From positions 1-64,000 of the forward strand of contig CBDDAJ010000016.1 of assembly GCA_965224845.1 (NCBI GenBank): a DNA stretch of 64,000 nt, read 5' to 3'. The DNA is from Wocania_A sp965224845 (GTDB lineage Bacteria; Bacteroidota; Bacteroidia; Flavobacteriales; Flavobacteriaceae). The notes beneath the pieces were generated by a model. It made no database searches and was not told the DNA's origin. It saw only the letters and a list, made by a program, of their open reading frames with translations. Shown piece after piece: positions 35,422 to 45,448 of this stretch. Both the position numbers and the translations under genes were made by a program. Numbering within the stretch: position 1 is the stretch's first letter; the number at the start of each line of letters is the position of its first letter.

Positions 35422-37650
35422 TTACCGTTTTAAGTTAAACTGAATTTTTGATGCTTGAGTAAGAGCATCATGACTTACAAAAAAGGAAGCTTTTGTATTT
35501 CCGTTAATAGTATAGGATTTTATATTTCCTGTCCCGTTTTTTTCAATAATCAATTTATCATTCTTATAATATCTTGTATCTAAATGTATCGTTATTTTAT
35601 CAAATCGCGGAGTACTAATCGTATATAAAGGCTCAGCAGGAGATACCGGGTAAATCCCCATCATGCTATAAATTAACCAAGCCGACATAGTACCTGTATC
35701 ATCGTTTCCTGGTAAACCAGCTGGTTTGTTAGTGAAATATTTATTAATTAAACTGGTAACACGGTTTTGAGTTTTCCATTCATAACCTTTTGCATAATTG
35801 TATAAATACGGATAAGCAATATCGGGTTCGTTAGCCATATCAAATTGGTTTTTATCAAAAACCTCATCCAATTTTGCAACGTATTTTTTTGCTCCCCCCA
35901 TGAGTTTCATTAAGTATTTAACATCATGAGCTACCATAAAGGTATATTGCCAAGAATTACCTTCAATAAACCCTAAATTCTTTTCAAAATTAGCGCCTTT
36001 ATCAGGGTTAAAAGGCGAATACCATGAACCATCATCATTTTTTGGACGCAATAAATTGAATTGTTTGTCGAATAAATTTCTATAGGTTACAGAGCGCTTA
36101 GAAAACAATTTATAATCTTCTTTTTTACCCAAAGCCTGAGCTAATTTCGCAATTGCAAAATCGGTAATATTGTATTCTTGTGTTGTGGAAACCGAACCAC
36201 TTTTGGTTGTTTTTGTTGTTAAATACCCCTTTTTAATATAATCTTTAATCCCTGGTCGTAAAGGATTATCTTCCAATTGCATGGCACTTTTACGCATGGC
36301 CTCATAAGCTTTTTCAATATCAAAATCTTTAATTCCTCTTAAATAAGTATCGGTTAAAATAATGCCGGCTGGATCGCCAACCATAGTTGTAGTTTCGGTA
36401 GCGTTAAGTTCCCACTTTGGTAACCAACCACTTTCGTTATAAATATCCAACATGCTTTTTACCATATCCGATTGCTGTTTTGGATATACTAACGACATGA
36501 GTGCATGTAGGTTTCTATAAGTATCCCAAAATGAAAACACTGTAAATCGTGTTCCTTCAGTTTTAGCGGTTTCCCGCTTAGCCATCGTTGGATATTCTCC
36601 ATTAAAATCATTTAGTGTATTAGGATGGATTAATGTGTGATACAAAGCTGTATAGAAAATGGTTTTATCATCTTTTGTTCCACCTTCTACTTCAATTTTA
36701 GACAATAGATCATTCCATTGCGAAGACGTGCTTTTATAAATCTCATCAAAACTTAAACTCTGAGTTTCTTTCTCTAGATTTTCTCTGGCATTTTCAATAC
36801 TTACATAAGAGATTCCAACTTTAACCTCAACTTGGGTTGGTTTGTTAAAATGATAGGTAAAATAACTTCCAATACTATCTCCGATAACTTCTCTTCTATA
36901 GTTTTTATATAAACGTGTTTTTCCGTTGTATGGCATCCATTGGCCTTCTACTCCACTATACTTCTTCGTTTTTTTCCAAACACCAAAATCATCAGCAGGC
37001 TTACTAAACTTCGCTACAAAATAAACCGGGTAAGATTCTTCAGGTTTATAGTAACAAAACGATCCAACATTACGTATCCCTTCAATTTCTGTAGGAGAGA
37101 CTATTTTAACTGATGCACCTTCTTCATTAGTTAATCCTAACCCCAGGTTAATTAGAATATTAGATTGTCCTTCAGGAAATGAGTATTTACTCACCCCAAC
37201 TCTGGTTGTTGCTGTAACTTCAGTTTTTATATTATATTTTGAAAGTTGAACACTATAATACCCCGGTTTTGCCAATTCGTAGTTGTAAGTTGAACCATAC
37301 TCTACATAATTAGTATTTAGTTTTCCTGTTGTAGGCATGGTTAAAATAACACCTAAATCCGGGCAGCCTACACCACTTAAATTAACATGAGAAAACCCTG
37401 TTAAAAATGTATTTTCATTTACATACGGGTTCGAGAGCCATCGGCTATCTTTTTCTAATGGTAAATTTTGAGGCCCTGCAACATTAAAAGGCGATACACT
37501 TGCCATACCTCTTGGTGCGATAGCTCCGGGGTTAGTAGCACCAAAATTTGAGGTTCCTATGAACGGGTTAACATAATCTACCGGATTTTGTGCATGGACA
37601 CAAAAATTAAATAGAATGATTAAAACCAATAATAACGTGTATCTTTTCAT
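35422..37650 (-). CDS. GH92 alpha-mannosidase (copy 1, divergent loop)
   Basis: A 742-aa secreted GH92 enzyme (Sec signal ending FCVHAQ), a Ca-dependent inverting exo-alpha-mannosidase family. The N-terminal sandwich opens with VDYVNPFIGT and contains GFSHVNLSGVGCPDLG. The helical domain has FSFWDTYRNLHALM and SGWLPKWELN. The family motif appears as PGNDDTGTMSAWLIYSMMGIYPVSPA, with Thr-Gly-Thr in place of the usual Cys-Gly-Gln. The loop that is HGNEPSHH in the 56717-58915 copy is ANEPDIAYP here, suggesting a different linkage or substrate. Its neighbours are GH29 upstream (15 bases) and DUF4838 downstream. Confidence 0.9.
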   Translation of the reverse strand: MKRYTLLLVLIILFNFCVHAQNPVDYVNPFIGTSNFGATNPGAIAPRGMASVSPFNVAGPQNLPLEKDSRWLSNPYVNENTFLTGFSHVNLSGVGCPDLGVILTMPTTGKLNTNYVEYGSTYNYELAKPGYYSVQLSKYNIKTEVTATTRVGVSKYSFPEGQSNILINLGLGLTNEEGASVKIVSPTEIEGIRNVGSFCYYKPEESYPVYFVAKFSKPADDFGVWKKTKKYSGVEGQWMPYNGKTRLYKNYRREVIGDSIGSYFTYHFNKPTQVEVKVGISYVSIENARENLEKETQSLSFDEIYKSTSSQWNDLLSKIEVEGGTKDDKTIFYTALYHTLIHPNTLNDFNGEYPTMAKRETAKTEGTRFTVFSFWDTYRNLHALMSLVYPKQQSDMVKSMLDIYNESGWLPKWELNATETTTMVGDPAGIILTDTYLRGIKDFDIEKAYEAMRKSAMQLEDNPLRPGIKDYIKKGYLTTKTTKSGSVSTTQEYNITDFAIAKLAQALGKKEDYKLFSKRSVTYRNLFDKQFNLLRPKNDDGSWYSPFNPDKGANFEKNLGFIEGNSWQYTFMVAHDVKYLMKLMGGAKKYVAKLDEVFDKNQFDMANEPDIAYPYLYNYAKGYEWKTQNRVTSLINKYFTNKPAGLPGNDDTGTMSAWLIYSMMGIYPVSPAEPLYTISTPRFDKITIHLDTRYYKNDKLIIEKNGTGNIKSYTINGNTKASFFVSHDALTQASKIQFNLKR

Positions 37651-37665
37651 AAATAATTATGCCTT

Positions 37666-39132
37666 TTATAGTTCTGAAATTTTAAACACCCAAGCATATT
37701 TACTTGCCGGATTACTTTTTAATGCCTCTGGAATTATTAACTTAAAGCCTTTATTTAATTTTTTCCATTTTAACCTTTTATTTGATCCTAACATTTTAAT
37801 TTTAGCTCCTCGTTTAGGGGTAATTGAAGTAACTACAATTTCAGACGGTATTTTATCTTCTCCTTCTTTAGCTAAATAAAGTAAAAACACTTGTCCGTCC
37901 TTATTTTGTGTCATACAAATATTGTTTTCTTTATAAGGTGCAATAGGTTTTGTATTATATATGGCCTCACTATTTATTTTCATCCAATCTCCATACGCTT
38001 TTAATAAGTTATATGCCCCTTCCTGCCATTCTCCTTCAGGGCTGGGTGCTATATTAAGCAACAAGTTTCCTCCTTTTGCAACGACATCTATTAGCATGTG
38101 GATTCCTTCCCTACCACTCATATACTTAGCATTAGGAGTATATGACCATCCGCCTCCAGAAATAATACACGATTCCCAGGGATAAGGCAATGTTTTTTCT
38201 GGTACTCTATTTTCTGGGGTTAAATAATTTTGATTTTTGCCATGAACAGCTCTATCAACTACAATCAATCCGGGTTGTTTTTGTCTGGCTTTTACAACCA
38301 GCTCGTCCATTTTTATGTCTTGATTAATAATACGGTGTTTTAAATACCCTTCTTCTGCATTATCAATAGTATGCTTGTACCATTCTGTAATTTCGGCTTT
38401 TGGTGTTTTTGCAACCCAACCACCATCTAACCAAAGGATATCCATTTTTCCATAGTCTGTCATTAATTCCAGGATTTGATTATGTGTAAACTCAACATAT
38501 TCATTCCACTTTTCCGGGTTTTCAACAGGAGAATAATTTACGTTTCTGTCCTTTGGTGGGTAATAGGGATCCCAGTAGCTTTTAACATGCCAATCTGGCT
38601 TAGAAAAATAGGCTCCCGCCCACAGGCCTTCTTGTCTAAATGAATTAAATATTTCTTTAGCAATGTTTGCTTTAGGGTGAGAAGAAAAGGGTGTGTTAGG
38701 TGATGTAATCTTATAATCGGTATACTTTGAATCGAACATACTAAAACCATCATGGTGTTTTGTGGTAAAGACCACATACTTCATTCCTGCATTTTTTGCT
38801 GCTCGCGCCCATTTATCCGGATCAAATTTAACGGGATTAAACGTTTTTTGTAGCCCTTCATATTCCTTTTTATATAAAAAATAATTATCGGGATTACTTC
38901 CTTTTTTTCTTTCGCACCAACCATACTCTTCGGGTGATAAGGACCACGATTCAACAATGCCCCATTGGCTGTAAGTTCCCCAATGCATAAGTAATCCAAA
39001 CTTAAGGCCTTGCCACTCATCTAATTTTTTTAATACTAACGGATCTGTTTCCGGCACATAACGCTCGTCTTCGTATATGGCTTGAGAAAACGAATAGGTA
39101 GAGATTAATACGGCTAATAATATTTTTTTCAT
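37666..39132 (-). CDS. GH29 alpha-L-fucosidase
   Basis: A secreted 488-aa GH29 enzyme (signal ending STYSFSQ). Motifs are GLLMHWGTYSQWG, TTKHHDGFSMFD and DILWLDGGW, with Asp236 as predicted nucleophile. A long insert around 140-205 (PNTPFSSHPKANIAKE, SYWDPYYPPKDRN) and the SQWGIVESWSLSPEE start mark it as a separate branch from the other six GH29 proteins. The C-terminal beta-sandwich runs from about 395. A 160-base gap upstream of its start, with no gene and no clear promoter pair, may begin a transcript covering GH29, GH92, DUF4838 and EEP. Fucosidase activity is a family inference. Confidence 0.91.
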   Translation of the reverse strand: MKKILLAVLISTYSFSQAIYEDERYVPETDPLVLKKLDEWQGLKFGLLMHWGTYSQWGIVESWSLSPEEYGWCERKKGSNPDNYFLYKKEYEGLQKTFNPVKFDPDKWARAAKNAGMKYVVFTTKHHDGFSMFDSKYTDYKITSPNTPFSSHPKANIAKEIFNSFRQEGLWAGAYFSKPDWHVKSYWDPYYPPKDRNVNYSPVENPEKWNEYVEFTHNQILELMTDYGKMDILWLDGGWVAKTPKAEITEWYKHTIDNAEEGYLKHRIINQDIKMDELVVKARQKQPGLIVVDRAVHGKNQNYLTPENRVPEKTLPYPWESCIISGGGWSYTPNAKYMSGREGIHMLIDVVAKGGNLLLNIAPSPEGEWQEGAYNLLKAYGDWMKINSEAIYNTKPIAPYKENNICMTQNKDGQVFLLYLAKEGEDKIPSEIVVTSITPKRGAKIKMLGSNKRLKWKKLNKGFKLIIPEALKSNPASKYAWVFKISEL

Positions 39133-39292
39133 CTGTTTTTATTTTACTCAAAAATATTTTTTCTATTAGGAAAAAACTACACTTTAAATGGCTTAAACCG
39201 ATACTTTTTTTTCTTTAACAAAAAAATAAAAGCTATGTTTCGGGTATTAAACTTTTAATTTATAATTCCCAAAGGGTTACATTAGCACTACA

Positions 39293-40927
39293 CTATAAAG
39301 ATTTCAATACCTTTCTTTTAATTTTTCTATACGCTTTAATTGAAAGGTTGTAATCGGTATAGCTTCTAAATATATGACGAATAAGTTTATTATACTTTTT
39401 TTCATCTTTTTGCTTCAGTATTTGTAATACATCATAATCTTCACAGCCCAAGCGGTGCGCCTCAAAACGAATAGACGATAAGGGGCCCTCTTTACCCGGA
39501 TATATAATGTGCGTATCTCCTGCAGGTAAAAAATTATTCTCTGTAGCCTGCGGGGATGGATGTTTTACAACACTTTGTTCAAATGGATTGGAATAATATT
39601 GGTTTAATCCCCAGTGCAAATACCCATTAGTATTATAATATGCTGCTCCCCAACCAAAATAGACCTGTCTTAATTTTTCCATATCTAAAGTTCTATTCAA
39701 CCATTTCCCTCCAGGAATTAAACAGGTATATACCAGAATTTGCTCGCCTTGGTTTTCTCGTTGTCTAAAAAAATCTTCATGCTCCTGAAAATCATTTATT
39801 AAAGGACACCATATATCTACCGCTCCAACTAAACCATCTCTATCGTTTGTGGCTTCCATGATTTTAATTTGCGGGTATATTCTTTTTATTTGTTTAGCTA
39901 CATCCAGATAACATTTAGCATTAACCGCTGTTGGTTCATCAGAAATATGCTGTAACCAATTATTTTCTAAATTGTTTTCTTTTACAAAAGCATAAATAAG
40001 CTTCATCAACTGCTCAACATCCTTCTTTCCATTATCGTTATAATAGCGTCGTTTGCTTAAATATACTTTAAGTTCCGGATCACCCCAATCATCATCATCA
40101 CCTCTATACATAATATGAGGCGCTTCAAAATATCTAAACCCATGGCTTTTAAAAATGTTGATAAAACCAAGTAGTTTTTCATCATCTAAAAGAAATTCTC
40201 CTTCAACATATTTAAATAGCTCATGTGGTAACGAAATAGCATTTTGCCTACCATAGGCCATAAGTTTTGCGTATTTATCGAGCATCTTATACCAATCTTC
40301 AGACCAACGTTCAACACCGTGCTGCAGTTCCATTTTGGGTAAATTAAACCAATTGGTGTAGAAAAAATTACTTTCAGACAGTTTTGGAAGCTTAACATTA
40401 TGACTGTTCACAATAAAAGTCCCTTTATATTCTATCGTACCTGTGGCTACAAAAATCTTAATTTTATGCGTTCCCTTTTTATAAAATGCTGAAGCGGGAA
40501 TTGCTAATCGCAACGCAGTATAATTTGCATTTGCAACAATCTTTTTCCTTTTTAAAGGTTTTATTACTTCAAATACTCTGAAAGGTGCTCGCCTTATTAC
40601 ATAAGGGTTTATTTTATTTAAATATTGTTCCGTTCTGCTATCAATTCCTGTGTTTTGCTCAACAGGCACATCGATAAGCTGACTCCAAACACCTTGAAGT
40701 TCTTTCCCTTCTTTTATAGCCTTTATTGAAAATGATGTGCCTTTTGGTATCTTTAAAACTAAATGGACTTCAGCCATACCCTCTAAAGTAATATCAGTTT
40801 TCAGGTTTTTAGAATAATCACTTAAGTTGTTTACATCCGGATAAATAGGCTCCAATGGGTCAACAAGCCATAGTTGACCAAAAGCGGTATAGGCTATAAA
40901 AAATATTATAAAAACGATTGGCTTCAT
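39293..40927 (-). CDS. DUF4091-domain secreted protein, putative glycoside hydrolase
   Basis: A 544-aa secreted protein (signal ending YTAFGQ). N-terminal beta domains (about 20-185) lead into a barrel-like region. The C-terminal motifs GWGAAYYNTNGYLHWGLNQYY and SSIRFEAHRLGCEDYDVLQIL are those of the DUF4091 domain found in GH123-related proteins. Acidic clusters in YRGDDDDWGDPELKVY and ISDEPTAVNAKCY are candidate active-site residues: a conserved DEP after the sixth strand is common in this group. No substrate is known. GH123-like beta-N-acetylgalactosaminidase activity would fit the GH20-containing context but is inference. It lies 3 bases after a GH92 gene. Confidence 0.76.
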   Translation of the reverse strand: MKPIVFIIFFIAYTAFGQLWLVDPLEPIYPDVNNLSDYSKNLKTDITLEGMAEVHLVLKIPKGTSFSIKAIKEGKELQGVWSQLIDVPVEQNTGIDSRTEQYLNKINPYVIRRAPFRVFEVIKPLKRKKIVANANYTALRLAIPASAFYKKGTHKIKIFVATGTIEYKGTFIVNSHNVKLPKLSESNFFYTNWFNLPKMELQHGVERWSEDWYKMLDKYAKLMAYGRQNAISLPHELFKYVEGEFLLDDEKLLGFINIFKSHGFRYFEAPHIMYRGDDDDWGDPELKVYLSKRRYYNDNGKKDVEQLMKLIYAFVKENNLENNWLQHISDEPTAVNAKCYLDVAKQIKRIYPQIKIMEATNDRDGLVGAVDIWCPLINDFQEHEDFFRQRENQGEQILVYTCLIPGGKWLNRTLDMEKLRQVYFGWGAAYYNTNGYLHWGLNQYYSNPFEQSVVKHPSPQATENNFLPAGDTHIIYPGKEGPLSSIRFEAHRLGCEDYDVLQILKQKDEKKYNKLIRHIFRSYTDYNLSIKAYRKIKRKVLKSL

Positions 40928-40930
40928 TAG

Positions 40931-43258
40931 TTAGTTGCCTTTGCTCATTGAAAAGGGTGTATTCTCAGGTTTACTGGCCCATGCTTTATTTGGTTTAGCA
41001 TTCATATTAAACTCCAATTGTCCGCCTTTTTGAATATCTTCATAATTGATAAAACTATTGTTCCATGCTTTTCCGTTTAATAATGCTGATTCTATATATA
41101 CATTATCCTTTGCGTTATTTGGGGCAGCTATTATAAACGTTTTTCCATTTTTTAATGCGACTGTAACTTTCTTAAATAGCGGGCTTCCAATAACATATTC
41201 ATTTACTGAAGGCGTAACCGGGTAAAACCCTAAAGAGCTAAACACATACCATGCCGATGTTTGGCCGTTATCTTCATCGCCACAATAACCATCTGGTGTA
41301 GCACTATATAATTTCGTTAAAACATCTCGTACTTTATCCTGAGCTTTATATGGTGCATTTGCATGATTATATAAATATATCATGTGCTGTATGGGTTGAT
41401 TTCCATGGGCATAATTACCCATATTAGCAATTTGCATTTCTCTAATTTCGTGAATGGTGAACCCATAATACGATGCATCAAAATCTGGTGGCATCTCAAA
41501 AACCTCATCTAGTTTAGCCACAAAACTTTCTTTTCCTCCCATTAAATCAATTAAACCTTGAGTATCGTGAAAAACAGACCATGTATAATGCAAACTGTTG
41601 CCTTCGGTAAATGCATCTCCCCATTTTAAAGGATTAAAAGGCGTTTGAAAATTACCATTTTCGTTCTTACCCCGCATTAAATTACTTGATGGGTCGAACA
41701 AATTTTTATAATTATTGGACTTTTTATAAAACGTATTGGCCAAATCTTTTCTATCTAATTTTTCGGCCATTTTTGCAATAGTAAAATCTGCAAAGGCATA
41801 CTCTAAAGTTCTTGCTGCATTTTCATGAATTCCAACATTATAAGGTACAAACCCTAATGTATTATAGTAATCGGCTCCTGCACGACCTACCGAATTTACC
41901 GGTCTGCCTTCTGTCTCATTTGCATTTTTTAAAACAGCCTCTAATAACACGTTAACATCTTTTTCGTTTACATTCCCTTTCAAAAAAGCATCGGCTATTA
42001 TGGTCGCCGAGTTGGAGCCAATCATGCAATCTCTATGCCCGGGGCTTGCCCATTCTGGCAGCCAACCAGATTCTTTATAGGTGTTTGCTAAACCTTCCAT
42101 AATTTGCGTATTTAACTCAGGGTACATCATATTAAAAAATGGAAATACAGCTCTAAATGTATCCCAAAACCCATTATCAGTAAACATATAGCCTGGTAAA
42201 ACCTCACCATTATACGGACTATAATGCATTATATTGCCGTCAGCATCATATTCATAAAATTTTCTTGGAAATAATAACACGCGATATAGGCAGGAATAAA
42301 AGGTTTTTATATTATCTATATTTTCATCTTCTACAACAATTCTTTTTAATTCTTTTTCCCATGCTTCTGCAGCGTTTTCCTTTGTTTTTTCAAATGAATC
42401 ATTCCCGATTTCAGTTTTTAAATTTAGATGTGCTTGCTCTAGGCTAATAAATGACGATGCTACTTTTACATGCACCTGCTCGCCTTTGTTTGTTTTAAAA
42501 CCTATAATGGCTCCAACATGTTCTCCTTCACTTTCTGTAGAGCCTTCAAGGAGTTTCCAATCGTCTCCCCAGGTATGGTTTACTTCAAAATCTTTATCAA
42601 ATTCGGCAACAAAATAATTATGAAAATTCTCTGGTACACCTCCACTATTGTTTCGGCAATAACCAATAATTTTTCTTTCTTTAGGAAGAATTTTTACCAT
42701 TGAGCCTTTAAAGAAAGCATCCAACATAATGTAAGATGCATTAGATTCTGGAAATGTAAATCTAAAATGAGCCGCACGTTCTGTTGGTGACACCTCAGCA
42801 GTAACGTCATAATCAGCAAGGTAAACACTGTAATAATTTGGTTTTACAATTTCAGCCTTATGAGAAAAATAAGAGATACGTTCTTCTTCTTTATATTTTA
42901 AATCTCCTGTTACTGCCATTAGAGAAAACGCAGCATAATCATTTATCCAGGGGCTAGGTTGATGGGTTTGTTTAATACCTCTAATGGTTTTATCGTCATA
43001 TTTATAAGCCCAACCATCACCCATTTTTGCCGTTTGTGGCGTCCAGAAGTTCATGGCCCATGGTGTTGCTATGGCCGGATAAGTGTTCCCGTTAGATAAA
43101 CTAAAATCTGAATCCGTTCCCATTAGCGGGTTTACATAATCTATAAGATTTTTAGATTGCTCATGCCCGTTATTTGCAATAGTAGCGGTTTGTTTATCGC
43201 AGGCTATAAAAAAACTTAATCCTGCAAATAATATAATTTTTGATGTAACTTTTATCAT
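40931..43258 (-). CDS. GH92 alpha-mannosidase lipoprotein (copy 2)
   Basis: A GH92 enzyme of about 775 aa. I use the ATG at 43258 (MIKVTSKIILF…FIAC lipobox); the frame could extend four codons to a TTG at 43270, which is less likely. Family motifs are IDYVNPLMGTDS, TDNGFWDTFRAVFPFF, SGWLPEWASPGH and CGDEDNGQTSAWYVFSSLGFYPVTP. The specificity loop reads AHGNQPIQHMIYLYNH, intermediate between the other two GH92 copies. The protein is exported and membrane-anchored. It lies between the cytochrome c/LRR gene upstream and the DUF4091 gene downstream (3 bases), and presumably trims alpha-mannose residues of the shared target glycan. Confidence 0.91.
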   Translation of the reverse strand: MIKVTSKIILFAGLSFFIACDKQTATIANNGHEQSKNLIDYVNPLMGTDSDFSLSNGNTYPAIATPWAMNFWTPQTAKMGDGWAYKYDDKTIRGIKQTHQPSPWINDYAAFSLMAVTGDLKYKEEERISYFSHKAEIVKPNYYSVYLADYDVTAEVSPTERAAHFRFTFPESNASYIMLDAFFKGSMVKILPKERKIIGYCRNNSGGVPENFHNYFVAEFDKDFEVNHTWGDDWKLLEGSTESEGEHVGAIIGFKTNKGEQVHVKVASSFISLEQAHLNLKTEIGNDSFEKTKENAAEAWEKELKRIVVEDENIDNIKTFYSCLYRVLLFPRKFYEYDADGNIMHYSPYNGEVLPGYMFTDNGFWDTFRAVFPFFNMMYPELNTQIMEGLANTYKESGWLPEWASPGHRDCMIGSNSATIIADAFLKGNVNEKDVNVLLEAVLKNANETEGRPVNSVGRAGADYYNTLGFVPYNVGIHENAARTLEYAFADFTIAKMAEKLDRKDLANTFYKKSNNYKNLFDPSSNLMRGKNENGNFQTPFNPLKWGDAFTEGNSLHYTWSVFHDTQGLIDLMGGKESFVAKLDEVFEMPPDFDASYYGFTIHEIREMQIANMGNYAHGNQPIQHMIYLYNHANAPYKAQDKVRDVLTKLYSATPDGYCGDEDNGQTSAWYVFSSLGFYPVTPSVNEYVIGSPLFKKVTVALKNGKTFIIAAPNNAKDNVYIESALLNGKAWNNSFINYEDIQKGGQLEFNMNAKPNKAWASKPENTPFSMSKGN

Positions 43259-43308
43259 TCTATTCTGCAAATTCTATTTATTAATCTATTCTTTTCCAAA
43301 GTTTAAAA

Positions 43309-45432
43309 CTACCAGAGTATTATTTCGTCAATAAAAATCCATGGCGGGTTACCAGCTCCTTCATGCCATTCAGGCAATACTTTAGGGTTTTTGGCAATTA
43401 CTTTAAAATATTGCGCTTTAGTGTTTTCTGGCATTTTAACATTAAACTTTTTTATTAATGTTGATTCTCTTTTTTCATCTTCAACAATTGACAATGAGCC
43501 AACAAGTTTAAAGCCTGATGTTTTATTTGAAGAAGCAAATACCTGAATGTTCTTTGGAAATAAAATCCAATCTCTTGAGCGGCCTAAACAATTAACTGTA
43601 ACCGTACTAACGGTTTTAGCTTCACCTAAGTTTAGAGTAGTATTTAAGTCGTTACCAAGATAGCCATTCCATTTTTCATCTTTAAAGTTTTCTGAGCCTA
43701 GTTCAAAATCAAATAATTTTTTAGGTCCGAAATATTGACGCTCCGGTTTATGAACAATACTGTAATCAACAACTTTGTGAGTTACTTTTATAAAATCTTC
43801 TTTCATGGTTTCGCTAGGCAACCATCCTTTTTTATAAGCCTTTATAGCAACACTTGTAGCATTATTAATTAAAATTGGATCTTTATACTCCAAAGAGGTA
43901 GAGTCTGGCTCGGTACCATCAAGCGTATAGAAAACTTTTGTTCCTTTTAATTTTGAATCTAATTTAATTGATAGTGTATCGGTAAAAAGCGTGTTTTTAG
44001 TTAATAGTATTGGAGCTTTTATCTGTGTTATTTTCACAAAACCTTCCGAAACACCTTGATTTAAATTAACATTGTATTTGTTTTGAATTTGCTCTACTGC
44101 ATCTTTAGCTACGTCTGTTTTCCATATATAAGCACGTTTTAAATCTATGGAAGACAAAAGGCTTTCTAAGCCTTTATCAGTAATTTTAGTTCCTACCAAG
44201 TTTAATGTAGTAAGTGCTTTAGATTTTTGTAAATGCAATAAAGTTTTATCTGTTACTTGAGTTTTACTTAAATCTAATTTCTCCAGGTTTCTTAATTTCT
44301 TAATTGCAGAGGTCATGTTATCAGTTAAAGCAGAGTTGCTTAAATCTAATTCTACAATTTGCGCTCTTAAATCTTCTAATGTTTTGACTGATTTTTTTGT
44401 AATACTATCTTTATTAAACTTTACCCATAACTCTGGTTTATTAGGTACTAATTTTCTAACTAAAAATCCCGCATCTATGGCAGCTTGAATATCGCTTAAA
44501 GGCGCTTCTTTAATTTGTTTTTTATTAAAAACCAAATATTTGTTTAATAGTTTATTTAAGGTATCACTTTTAGGCATCGCAACAACTTTAGAGTCCATAA
44601 TTTTGCTGCTATTTAACCAATATTGTATTAACCAAATTTCATCTTTAGTAAGTTGTGGTTTTCCTTCAGGAGGCATATGCTTTTCGTCAGAAACAGGTAA
44701 CAAAACATGCTTATAAAGCATACTTTTGCTTGCATTTCCTAACTCAATAACATCTCCCGATTCTCCTCCCATCAATATACTTTCTTTAGAGTGTAATGCT
44801 AATTCTCCCTTCCTTTTTGAAGTATTATGGCATTCAATACATTTACTATCAAATATTTTTAAAACCACATCATCGTACATATTTAAACTATCAATATGTG
44901 TTATGGTTTTTGCCTTGGGTAATGGTTTTATATATTCGGTAATATAATTATCACCATGAGTTAAAACACTTCCAAAATGGCCTGCGATACTAATCCCAAT
45001 AATAGTGGTAACGAAAAGAGGAAAAAATAATCGTTTAGCATATTTTTCTTTGCTATTGGCTAATAGATATAAAACAGTAATTAATATAGCAGATACAATC
45101 CCTGTCCAGAAATGGAGGTCTAATACATCCTCAGAATAACCACCTTCTAGAGATAAAAAGTATCCAAAAACACAAGCTAGAATTGAAAAAAATGAGGAAA
45201 AACCAAGCGCATATTTAACTGTAGCCTTAGGGTAATTTTTTCTTAATCGCCCCATAATATCTAAGAAAAAAGTAAGTAAGAGCCCTCCAATAGGCAGATG
45301 TAAAATTAAGGGATGAAATCGTCCTAATGCCAGAACAAACCTGGGAATATCTTCAGTATTATTTGCATAGGTTGTATTAAAGGCTAACAAGCAAATAATA
45401 AAAATTATTTGTGGTTTTAAGTTTTTTATCAT
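43309..45432 (-). CDS. Membrane DUF2231/cytochrome c/LRR protein with sugar-binding-type C-terminus
   Basis: A membrane protein of about 707 aa starting at the ATG at 45432. The first 165 residues have a signal or anchor and several transmembrane helices (FHPLILHLPIGGLLLTFFLD is the DUF2231 hallmark). A periplasmic cytochrome domain carries one heme c motif CIECH (Cys198, Cys201, His202) and the PSCyt-style HMPPEG. Leucine-rich repeats follow at about 345-430 (LRNLEKLDLSKTQVTDKTL). Then come a chitobiase-type domain (VFYTLDGTEPD, about 505-550) and a discoidin-like module ending PPWIFIDEIILW. The layout suggests an inner-membrane redox protein with a periplasmic ligand-binding tail. Redox partner and substrate are unknown. 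It ends the DUF1501/PSD1 gene group. Confidence 0.8.
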   Translation of the reverse strand: MIKNLKPQIIFIICLLAFNTTYANNTEDIPRFVLALGRFHPLILHLPIGGLLLTFFLDIMGRLRKNYPKATVKYALGFSSFFSILACVFGYFLSLEGGYSEDVLDLHFWTGIVSAILITVLYLLANSKEKYAKRLFFPLFVTTIIGISIAGHFGSVLTHGDNYITEYIKPLPKAKTITHIDSLNMYDDVVLKIFDSKCIECHNTSKRKGELALHSKESILMGGESGDVIELGNASKSMLYKHVLLPVSDEKHMPPEGKPQLTKDEIWLIQYWLNSSKIMDSKVVAMPKSDTLNKLLNKYLVFNKKQIKEAPLSDIQAAIDAGFLVRKLVPNKPELWVKFNKDSITKKSVKTLEDLRAQIVELDLSNSALTDNMTSAIKKLRNLEKLDLSKTQVTDKTLLHLQKSKALTTLNLVGTKITDKGLESLLSSIDLKRAYIWKTDVAKDAVEQIQNKYNVNLNQGVSEGFVKITQIKAPILLTKNTLFTDTLSIKLDSKLKGTKVFYTLDGTEPDSTSLEYKDPILINNATSVAIKAYKKGWLPSETMKEDFIKVTHKVVDYSIVHKPERQYFGPKKLFDFELGSENFKDEKWNGYLGNDLNTTLNLGEAKTVSTVTVNCLGRSRDWILFPKNIQVFASSNKTSGFKLVGSLSIVEDEKRESTLIKKFNVKMPENTKAQYFKVIAKNPKVLPEWHEGAGNPPWIFIDEIILW

Positions 45433-45448
45433 TATCAAGTTATATGTT

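Noticed and set aside
39149..39156. TATTTTTG on the minus strand upstream of the GH29 at 37666-39132, resembling a -7 element
   Set aside because: No TTTG-type -33 element at the right distance, and it would leave only about 16 bases before the ATG. Such octamers are common in AT-rich gaps.
39244..39292. CCC-AAA-GGG mini-hairpin after the DUF4091 gene
   Set aside because: Only three G-C pairs and no T-tract, so it is too weak to call a terminator.
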